Source of the DNA: Anaerobacillus sp.
Lineage (GTDB): Bacteria > Bacillota > Bacilli > Bacillales > Anaerobacillaceae
Assembly: GCA_007118195.1 (NCBI GenBank)
Contig: SKSA01000129.1
Coordinates: forward strand, 1-5,899
DNA length: 5,899 nt
Reading direction: 5' to 3'
Part shown: in pieces, positions 1-4,556 of the stretch
Layout: every line of letters starts with the position of its first letter
How positions within the stretch are numbered: the first letter of the stretch is position 1
Program-made: the position numbers and the translations under genes
Notes under the pieces: generated by a model
The model's input: only the letters and a program-made list of their open reading frames with translations
Told to the model about the DNA's origin: nothing
The model's database searches: none

Positions 1-125
1 TATGACGCCCAATTTCTAAACTTGCTGTTGCTGCTGGTGATGGGGCATTTAATACGTGAATCATTCTTTTGTGATGAATCATGTGAAAATCATCTATTAA
101 TTTTCCATTACGAGCAAGAGCAATT
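1..125 (-). pseudogene. lhgO: 3'-end remnant of L-2-hydroxyglutarate oxidase (LhgO), runs off the left edge
   Basis: The minus-strand translation contains LARNGKLIDDF followed about 10 residues later by HVLNAPSPAATASLEIGRH. The NAPSPAAT(A/S)S block after a G-(K/E)-L-(I/V)-DDF block is the C-terminal signature of the LhgO/L2HGDH family, FAD enzymes that oxidise L-2-hydroxyglutarate to 2-oxoglutarate. Only about 40 residues of a protein of roughly 400 are present, and the ~20 residues expected after the edge are outside the window. The rest of the gene should lie at higher coordinates, but the frame meets a stop at 215-217 and family similarity fades near 118-135. The FAD-binding N-terminus and catalytic domain are therefore absent. 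An ATG at 155-157 is in frame but would give a peptide with no cofactor site. I read it as a truncated, non-functional remnant. Family assignment is confident; the exact breakpoint is not. Confidence 0.75.
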
Positions 126-146
126 TTAATCCAAGAACAGTAAAAA

Positions 147-272
147 TTATAAATCATCTCTTTGGACTCCAAGTTTTTCCTCTTGTTCTTGCGGTACGTC
201 AAACACCATGTTACTCACTTTGTTTTCTTCCTTGTAAAAGTATTCTGGTAACCGATCATTAAATTCTGTTAA
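147..272 (-). pseudogene. orphan C-terminal tail of an unidentified protein (possibly aldehyde:ferredoxin oxidoreductase family)
   Basis: A 41-codon minus-strand stretch runs from just after a TAA at 273-275 to a TAA at 147-149. It reads FNDRLPEYFYKEENKV, then a VFDVPQEQEEKLG block, and has normal coding character (acidic/basic residues, a proline-bounded turn). It has no plausible start with a ribosome binding site, so it looks like the last part of a larger protein whose body is missing. The RLPEYF...VFDVP pattern recalls the extreme C-terminus of tungsten/molybdenum aldehyde:ferredoxin oxidoreductase-like proteins, but that is memory of a weak tail motif and not a firm match. It overlaps, in a different frame, the upstream extension of the LhgO-like frame, so the two cannot belong to one gene. 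A protein search with the 41 residues would settle the identity. Confidence 0.35.
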
Positions 273-308
273 TTAAGTAGTATCGAGCAAGGGGAAATTG
301 GTTAACCT

Positions 309-1097
309 TTATTCACCCTTGAAAATAGGTTTTCTCTTTTCAATAAATGCTTGGATGCCTTCCTTTACATCTTCCGTTTCAAAGCATTTTTTTATTGAAT
401 ACCATTCTTTTTTTAACATAGTTGTAAGATCGGTATCAGGACTTGCTGTTAGAAGCCTTTTCGAGAGCGTTAATGCAATCGGTGGACCCTCTGCCAGATT
501 TTTTGCAAATTCCATAACACGCTCGTTAAATTCTTCATCTTCATAAAAACCATTGATGAGCCCAATTTGTTCAGCTTCTTCACAATAAATATCACGACCT
601 GTGAAGATCATTTCTACCGCTCTAGTTTGACCTACTAACCGTGGTAAAAAATAACTTAAGCCTGCATCAGGACTTAACCCACGCCGAACGTATCCAGTGG
701 TTATACGTGCATTCTTTGACATAAAGCGCAGATCACATGCAAGGCTCAAAGCAAACCCTGCTCCTGCTGCTACTCCATTAATGGCAGCAATTACAGGTTT
801 ATCACAATGTGCAATAGCAAGTGCTTGTCGCCCTACCCACCCCAAATCATCTAACTGTTCGTGACGGGTCTTTCGTGATAAATTCTTAGTCGATCTATCT
901 ACTAAATCAAGTCCTGCACAAAATCCTCTTCCTTTTCCAGTTATAACAATAACACGAACTTCATCATTAGACGACGCTTCTATTAAGGCATCAAGTAGCT
1001 TTGAGCTAAGCTCAGATGTAAATGCATTTAGTCTCTCAGGACGATTTAATGTCAACGTCCTAACTCCCATTTGAGTATCAATGATTATTTCATTCAT
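309..1097 (-). CDS. enoyl-CoA hydratase/isomerase (crotonase) family protein, PaaG-like
   Basis: 262 aa, the usual crotonase length; expected to act in the cytosol on acyl-CoA thioesters. GRGFCAGLDL (57-66) and the NGVAAGAGFALSLACDLR block (107-124) form the CoA-binding and oxyanion-hole loops. GLSPDAGLSYFLPRLVG (140-156) carries Asp144 where hydratases have their second catalytic Glu. The first catalytic Glu of hydratases falls at Ala116. One retained acid in an (I/V/S)PD context is typical of PaaG-type isomerases (ring-epoxide/oxepin-CoA or double-bond isomerases), so isomerase activity is more likely than simple hydration. The C-terminal EDVKEGIQAFIEKRKPIF block is a family hallmark. The ATG at 1095-1097 has AAGGA six bases upstream (1104-1108). 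The gene follows the nitronate monooxygenase gene by 62 bp and is probably co-transcribed. The exact substrate is not deducible. Confidence 0.9.
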   Translation of the reverse strand: MNEIIIDTQMGVRTLTLNRPERLNAFTSELSSKLLDALIEASSNDEVRVIVITGKGRGFCAGLDLVDRSTKNLSRKTRHEQLDDLGWVGRQALAIAHCDKPVIAAINGVAAGAGFALSLACDLRFMSKNARITTGYVRRGLSPDAGLSYFLPRLVGQTRAVEMIFTGRDIYCEEAEQIGLINGFYEDEEFNERVMEFAKNLAEGPPIALTLSKRLLTASPDTDLTTMLKKEWYSIKKCFETEDVKEGIQAFIEKRKPIFKGE

Positions 1098-1103
1098 AAC
1101 TTA

Positions 1104-1108
1104 TCCTT
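1104..1108 (-). promoter_or_regulatory. ribosome binding site of the crotonase gene
   Basis: AAGGA lies six bases before the ATG at 1095-1097. The short gap back to the preceding stop (1160) has no terminator, consistent with coupling to the upstream gene. It also contains a small interrupted inverted repeat, AACTA-GA-TAGTT, flanked by CAGC and GCTG. Confidence 0.65.
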
Positions 1109-1159
1109 ACACCCCTTATACTTTTTTTGTTTCACAGCAACTATCTAGTTTTTAGCTGT

Positions 1160-2131
1160 TTACTTCGCATTAGCAATCCTGTTCATTTTTTTAATAACTT
1201 TCTTTGCATCAAATACGATTCTATTCATCAACTCTTGAACTTTCGGTACATCTTTAATTAGCCCGACAGATTGCCCACAAGACCAGATCCCAGCATGGAA
1301 ATCTCCTTCACTGTATACCTTCTCTGCACGCTTTCCGGAAATCAATGGCATAAGTTCCTCTAGCGTAACACCTCGTTTTTCTGCCTCCAAAACCTGAAGC
1401 GCTACCTCATTACGAGCGGCTCGTGTAGCTGACCCAATCGACTTTTGGATTAATGATGTATCCATTTCAGAAGCTTGTATCATCCAATTTTTAATATTAT
1501 CGTGTATTATGCATTCTTGGGTAGCCAAAAATCGTGTGCCCATTACAACACCTTCCGCTCCAAGTGCTAGCATAGCTGCTACCCCTCTGCCATCAGAAAT
1601 TCCACCACCAGCAATCACAGGGATGTTAACTGCATCAACAGTTTGAGGGACAATGACAACATTTCCTACTTCGTCCATACCTGGATGCCCACCTGCTTCA
1701 AAGCCAATAATGGTTACTGCGTCACACCCTAAATCTTCTGCCTTTTTTGCATATTTAACCCCTGGAACCTTATGAATAACAAAAACCCCATTGTCCTTTA
1801 AAACTTTCATATATTGTTCAGGGCTACGTCCTGCAGTTTCTACAATACGAATTCCTTCTTCAAGCAGAACATTAATATACTCTTCGTTCGGAACTTTCCT
1901 TGCACTAGGGAATAGGTTAATATTTACTGCAATCGGCTTATTAGTAATTTCCTTCGCTAACCTTATTTCTTTTCGTAAGTCCTCTGCTGTTTGAAAAGTA
2001 GCAGAAGTAATAATTCCAAGTCCACCAGCTTCTGAAACGGAAGCCGCCAATAGAGCACGCCCAACTCGGAACATTCCGCCACAAATGATCGGATACTGAA
2101 TTTGTAATAAGTCTGTTATACGTGTACGCAA
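1160..2131 (-). CDS. nitronate monooxygenase family FMN protein (2-nitropropane dioxygenase-like)
   Basis: A TIM-barrel flavoprotein of the NMO/NPD family, which includes nitronate monooxygenases and the FMN enoyl-ACP reductase FabK. From the start chosen here it is 323 aa, typical for the family. Residue numbers follow the 11-residue-longer frame beginning at 2164. YPIICGGM (24-31) is the N-terminal FMN-binding strand. GFEAGGHPG (154-162) carries the active-site His160. IPVIAGGGISDGRG (181-194) and LGAEGVVMGTRF (201-212) form the phosphate-binding loops. The start is TTG at 2129-2131, preceded by a perfect GGAGGT (2139-2144) at 7 bases, giving the usual N-terminus RTRITDLLQIQYPII. The upstream TTG at 2162-2164 lacks a ribosome binding site and adds a non-conserved KNEGVEVES leader. 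Without an ACP-reductase context, FabK function is unlikely. In catabolic clusters such proteins are often annotated as NMO without proof that nitronates are the substrate. Confidence 0.9.
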   Translation of the reverse strand: MRTRITDLLQIQYPIICGGMFRVGRALLAASVSEAGGLGIITSATFQTAEDLRKEIRLAKEITNKPIAVNINLFPSARKVPNEEYINVLLEEGIRIVETAGRSPEQYMKVLKDNGVFVIHKVPGVKYAKKAEDLGCDAVTIIGFEAGGHPGMDEVGNVVIVPQTVDAVNIPVIAGGGISDGRGVAAMLALGAEGVVMGTRFLATQECIIHDNIKNWMIQASEMDTSLIQKSIGSATRAARNEVALQVLEAEKRGVTLEELMPLISGKRAEKVYSEGDFHAGIWSCGQSVGLIKDVPKVQELMNRIVFDAKKVIKKMNRIANAK

Positions 2132-2138
2132 ACTTTCC

Positions 2139-2144
2139 ACCTCC
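2139..2144 (-). promoter_or_regulatory. strong ribosome binding site that sets the TTG start of the nitronate monooxygenase gene
   Basis: GGAGGT sits 7 bases upstream of TTG (2129-2131). It lies inside the longer reading frame that begins at 2164, which argues that the shorter product is the real one. Confidence 0.75.
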
Positions 2145-2164
2145 ACACCTTCATTTTTTGACAA

Positions 2165-2312
2165 AAAAAATTTTCATATATATTTCAAGTTATCCTCGTC
2201 CCTATTAACTTACAAGTTCTGACCCCTTAAACTAATCGTTCCTAAAAAAATATTAAAATCCTTCGTTTTTCGTTCAGATTCGGGGCCGATTTATCAAGTC
2301 AACTAACTAAAG
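2165..2312. other. intergenic region between thioesterase 1 and the nitronate monooxygenase gene
   Basis: About 150 bp of AT-rich DNA. No canonical hairpin-plus-U-tract terminator follows the thioesterase. A 12-bp palindrome AAAGCTAGCTTT (2309-2320) spans the thioesterase stop codon but has no loop, so it is a poor terminator. AACTTACAAGTT (2207-2218) is a second small dyad. On the minus strand, TTGTAA followed after 17 bases by TAACTT is a weak sigma-A-like promoter candidate for the nitronate monooxygenase-crotonase pair; it matches consensus poorly and is not claimed as a promoter. Confidence 0.4.
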
Positions 2313-2714
2313 CTAGCTTTTTTCACGAATAATTTTAAAGGTTCCAATTCCTTTTGCGATCACATTTCCTTTTTCGTCCTTAATGATTCCTTCAGCCATT
2401 GAAATGCGATATCCTTGTTGAATGACCTTCGCTGACGCCGTTAGTAGTGAATCAACTTTTACAGGAGCCACATAATGTATATTTAAGTTTATTGTAATAA
2501 CCGGACAGTTCACAGCTATAGCAATTGAATCACCTATAACGTTATCTAGCATTGTAGCTAAAACTCCACCGTGAACTGTATTTTTAACATTTAAGTGGTA
2601 ATTTTCAACTTTTAGTGTTGTAACAACTTCATTATTATTTATCTTCATTTCAAATTTTAAATGATTAGTAAAAGGACTACTTTTAGAAATTGAGTTTCTT
2701 AGTTTTGTGTTCAT
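2313..2714 (-). CDS. PaaI-family hotdog-fold thioesterase (paralog 1)
   Basis: 133 aa, one hotdog domain, predicted cytosolic acyl-CoA thioesterase that would form the usual hotdog multimer. VHGGVLATMLDNVIGDSIA (47-65) is the hotdog central-helix motif: His48-Gly-Gly positions the thioester carbonyl and Asp57 matches the catalytic acid of PaaI enzymes. INLNIHYVAPVKVDSLLTASAKV (75-97) is the family's second strand pair. The tail KGIGTFKIIR is nearly the same as in the second thioesterase gene of this window, so the two are paralogs. The ATG start has AAAGGAG five bases upstream (2720-2726). In phenylacetate and related pathways PaaI proteins rescue CoA from dead-end thioesters, and that housekeeping role is a reasonable inference here. 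The acyl group is unknown. Confidence 0.87.
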   Translation of the reverse strand: MNTKLRNSISKSSPFTNHLKFEMKINNNEVVTTLKVENYHLNVKNTVHGGVLATMLDNVIGDSIAIAVNCPVITINLNIHYVAPVKVDSLLTASAKVIQQGYRISMAEGIIKDEKGNVIAKGIGTFKIIREKS

Positions 2715-2719
2715 TTTTA

Positions 2720-2726
2720 CTCCTTT
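2720..2726 (-). promoter_or_regulatory. ribosome binding site of thioesterase 1
   Basis: AAAGGAG lies five bases upstream of the ATG at 2712-2714. The thioesterase frame stays open further upstream but offers no ATG there, so this site fixes the start. Confidence 0.75.
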
Positions 2727-2894
2727 CAGCGAAACATGATTAAAAGCAGATATAAATTCACTCTTGTAATACTCTTTTTCAACGCTAATGAGAAAATATT
2801 AAAACTTTCTTTCAATCTCTATCTTCACTCACTTCGCTGTGACCTTCTAACGAATCTCATAGGCTTGCTCGCGAAACTCGACCGTCATTTTAGT

Positions 2895-2909
2895 TTTTTC
2901 CATACAAAA
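2895..2909. repeat. 15-bp direct repeat, copy 1
   Basis: TTTTTCCATACAAAA on the plus strand; the identical sequence recurs at 2967-2981, exactly 72 bp away. On the minus strand each copy supplies ATGGAAAAA, in the same reading phase. Confidence 0.75.
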
Positions 2910-2966
2910 CCTTCATTACGATACGCCATCATCATCTAGTGTGAAAAGTCGATTGATCTCTTCGCC

Positions 2967-2981
2967 TTTTTCCATACAAAA
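2967..2981. repeat. 15-bp direct repeat, copy 2
   Basis: Identical to 2895-2909. Beyond the 15-bp core, similarity between the two 72-bp units is patchy, with a related stretch ending GAAGGT in both, and it would need a gap to align. Confidence 0.75.
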
Positions 2982-3011
2982 TACATTTATGCAGTCTTAG
3001 TTATGATGTTA

Positions 3012-3926
3012 TCAATTTTGTTCCTTTTGATCGATAAATGATAAAATCGAATAAATTGCGCTTAAAACAGGTACGTCTGTATTATTTCGTTCAGCTAGCT
3101 TTACGAAATAACCACATAGGGCTTCAACTTCCATTTTCTTTCCTCTTTCAAGGTCTTGAAGCATCGAAGTTTTGTGGTTTCTTGCGTTTTCAGCATTTTT
3201 AAATACTATCTCAATTGCTTCTTTTGATATCTCTACATTATTATCCTTAGCAATTTTGACAATTTCTCGATGAATGGCTTCTGATGTACTTCTTAATTTT
3301 GAATCATCTAAAATTTGCCCAACTGTCGCCCTAGTGACTGCAGATAGTGGATTAAAAGTGACATTCCATAATGTTTTTTCCCACTTCTTTTTCATGATTT
3401 CACTAGTAAATTTACTATTTATACCTGCTTTTTGAAAAATTTCAATTACATTATTAATAAAGTCTTTTTGAGTTTCCGTTAGATTACCAATGAAAAATCT
3501 CGGATTTCCACTCTGGGTTATACTACCATATTCCTCGACATTAGCTGATATGTATGCAGAACCCGGTATTACGAAATCCTTACCAAAATTTCCACTCAAA
3601 ATATCTTCATTAATTACTCCATTTTGAAACGTTAAAATATAAGCCTTCTTCTTTATATATGGCTTAATTTGTTCACAAACCTTTTTTGTTTCAGTTGATT
3701 TAACCGTAAAAATTAATAAATCGGATTCAATTATGCTCGTAAATTCATCTGTAAACCGTTCGTAAACTGTAAAAACCCCATCTTGATGTTTAAGTGTTAA
3801 CCCCTTTTCACGCATTTTCTCGAGGTGCTTACCCCTAGCAATAAATGTAACGTCATTCCCATCTTGTTTTAATAATGCACCTATATAACCACCTACAGCA
3901 CCTGCGCCAATAACAGTTATTTTCAT
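3012..3926 (-). CDS. 2-dehydropantoate 2-reductase family (ApbA/PanE-like) NAD(P)H dehydrogenase
   Basis: 304 aa, typical for the ketopantoate reductase family, which reduces ketopantoate or other 2-oxo acids with NADPH in the cytosol. Numbered from the chosen Met, MKITVIGAGAVGGYIG is the Rossmann fold with GAGAVGG at 7-13. FTVKS (73-77) and FQNG (100-103) are nucleotide-contact loops. The C-terminal all-helical domain has WEKTLWNVTFNPL (182-194), with Lys184 as catalytic lysine and Asn188 and Asn192 at the substrate asparagine positions. SMLQDLERGKKMEVE (254-268) carries Asp258 and Glu266, matching the E. coli PanE active-site acids. All key residues are intact. The ATG at 3924-3926 has AAAAAGGA 8 bases upstream; the longer frame from 3980 adds 18 unconserved residues. 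No other pantothenate gene is nearby, so another 2-oxo or hydroxy acid is the likelier substrate. It lies 59 bp after thioesterase 2, probably in the same operon. Confidence 0.88.
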   Translation of the reverse strand: MKITVIGAGAVGGYIGALLKQDGNDVTFIARGKHLEKMREKGLTLKHQDGVFTVYERFTDEFTSIIESDLLIFTVKSTETKKVCEQIKPYIKKKAYILTFQNGVINEDILSGNFGKDFVIPGSAYISANVEEYGSITQSGNPRFFIGNLTETQKDFINNVIEIFQKAGINSKFTSEIMKKKWEKTLWNVTFNPLSAVTRATVGQILDDSKLRSTSEAIHREIVKIAKDNNVEISKEAIEIVFKNAENARNHKTSMLQDLERGKKMEVEALCGYFVKLAERNNTDVPVLSAIYSILSFIDQKEQN

Positions 3927-3934
3927 TTGACCAT

Positions 3935-3942
3935 TCCTTTTT
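3935..3942 (-). promoter_or_regulatory. ribosome binding site that sets the reductase start
   Basis: AAAAAGGA lies 8 bases before ATG 3924-3926, inside the longer reading frame that opens at 3980. The ATG at 3978-3980 has no comparable site, and the family N-terminus begins exactly at the internal ATG. Confidence 0.7.
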
Positions 3943-3985
3943 AAATGATTTTTATAACTTCTGTAAAATTCTGTATTCACGATGC

Positions 3986-4384
3986 CTAGTCGCGTATTAT
4001 CTTAAAAACTCCAATTCCCTTTACTAGCAAATTACCTTTTTCATCAACTAATTGACCTTCTAACGTTGCAGTTTTATAACCTTGTTGGAGGATAACTCCA
4101 CTTGCAAAAATGTCTCCTACTGAAGAAGGGGCAAGATAATTTAGATACAGACTTTGTGTGACACACCTAGTTTTCGTTTTTGATCGAAGTACCATTCCGA
4201 GAATTAAATCTAGCATCGTAGCATGAACACCACCATGTAGTGTCCCATTTGCATTTAATAATTCATCCTGGATTGATAATTTAAGGAGTACATCTCCCTC
4301 ACGAAAATGAATAATTTCAAATCCAATATGAGAAAAAAAAGGCATAGACAAAAAGCTCTCCTGTACCTCATCTATTGTTTTCAA
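3986..4384 (-). CDS. PaaI-family hotdog-fold thioesterase (paralog 2)
   Basis: 132 aa, single hotdog domain, predicted cytosolic acyl-CoA thioesterase. GTLHGGVHATMLDLILGMVL (47-66) carries His50-Gly-Gly and Asp59, the PaaI catalytic arrangement. SLYLNYLAPSSVGDIFASGV (78-97) is the matching strand pair. DEKGNLLVKGIGVFKIIR (114-131) agrees with the same stretch of thioesterase 1 at 14 of 18 positions. The N-terminal halves differ much more, which suggests old duplication and different acyl preference. The start is TTG at 4382-4384: an in-frame TAG lies 7-9 bases upstream, the next ATG is 13 codons inside, and GGAGGT sits 9 bases before the TTG. It is the first gene after the terminator of the TRAP-TAXI unit and is followed by the reductase. 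Confidence 0.87.
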   Translation of the reverse strand: MKTIDEVQESFLSMPFFSHIGFEIIHFREGDVLLKLSIQDELLNANGTLHGGVHATMLDLILGMVLRSKTKTRCVTQSLYLNYLAPSSVGDIFASGVILQQGYKTATLEGQLVDEKGNLLVKGIGVFKIIRD

Positions 4385-4393
4385 TAACTTCTA

Positions 4394-4399
4394 ACCTCC
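4394..4399 (-). promoter_or_regulatory. ribosome binding site supporting the TTG start of thioesterase 2
   Basis: GGAGGT, 9 bases before TTG 4382-4384. An in-frame TAG between this site and the TTG rules out any longer product. Confidence 0.75.
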
Positions 4400-4405
4400 C
4401 AAAAT

Positions 4406-4440
4406 GATGTTCCTATACTAGCCTTGTCATTGGGAACATC
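4406..4440. promoter_or_regulatory. perfect 8-bp inverted repeat upstream of thioesterase 2 (candidate operator)
   Basis: GATGTTCC (4406-4413) and GGAACATC (4433-4440) are exact reverse complements around a 19-base spacer. The element ends 6 bases upstream of the ribosome binding site of thioesterase 2 and lies past the terminator of the transporter unit. That is where the promoter and operator of the thioesterase-reductase unit should be. An overlapping weaker dyad, CTTTA...TAAAG around CATATG, covers 4440-4460. No convincing -35/-10 pair was found. It could bind a dimeric regulator or form an mRNA stem; neither is shown. Confidence 0.5.
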
Positions 4441-4472
4441 TTTAATAACATATGCTAAAGTTGAAAAAAATT

Positions 4473-4520
4473 AAAAAAGGAAAAGGGGATTACTTAAAAT
4501 CCCCCGCTTTTTCCTCTTTT
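4473..4520 (-). terminator. rho-independent terminator of the TRAP-TAXI unit (possibly bidirectional)
   Basis: Read on the minus strand, an A/G-rich arm ending in GCGGGGGATT pairs across a short AT-rich loop with AATCCCCTTTTCC. It is followed by T-rich DNA (TTTTTTAATTTTTTT) that gives the U-tract. The hairpin begins about 36 bases after the TAXI stop codon. The plus-strand copy also ends in a T-rich run, so the structure could stop transcription both ways, although no plus-strand gene approaches it. Confidence 0.85.
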
Positions 4521-4556
4521 TACTAAATATAATATTTTAAGTATAGTTTGCTATTT

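Larger units (their letters stand above)
2715..3011. other. 297-bp gap without a recognisable gene
   Basis: This lies between the reductase stop and the second thioesterase gene to be transcribed. On the minus strand it holds two very short ATG frames in the same phase, at 2916-2975 (19 codons) and 2847-2903 (18 codons). Both begin inside copies of one 15-bp direct repeat and both start Met-Glu-Lys. Neither resembles a known family, and both are too short to call as genes. No clear terminator follows the reductase. A loose promoter-like pair (TTACAA, then TTTAAT about 19 bases on) lies roughly 30-60 bp upstream of the thioesterase start and is weak. The gap may be decayed coding DNA or a leader region. 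Confidence 0.4.

Noticed and set aside
298..546. Plus-strand open frame of 82 codons
   Set aside because: It lies antisense to the well-supported crotonase gene, has no family resemblance, and its start has no ribosome binding site.
1791..1994. Plus-strand open frame of 67 codons
   Set aside because: It is fully antisense to the conserved FMN-protein coding sequence and is a shadow frame.
1160..2131. FabK-type enoyl-ACP reductase assignment for the FMN protein
   Set aside because: The EAGGH loop is shared across the family. There are no fatty-acid synthesis genes nearby, so the broader NMO-family call is safer.
2309..2320. AAAGCTAGCTTT as a terminator of thioesterase 1
   Set aside because: It is a perfect palindrome without a loop and has no U-tract on the minus strand, so it cannot form a standard intrinsic terminator.
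2736..2939. Plus-strand open frame of 67 codons in the 297-bp gap
   Set aside because: It has no recognisable domain, low-complexity composition (Phe/Leu/Ser-rich), no evident ribosome binding site, and opposes every supported gene.
3927..3980. Upstream ATG extension of the reductase
   Set aside because: It adds 18 residues before the Rossmann Met, has no ribosome binding site, and contains the good site used by the internal ATG.
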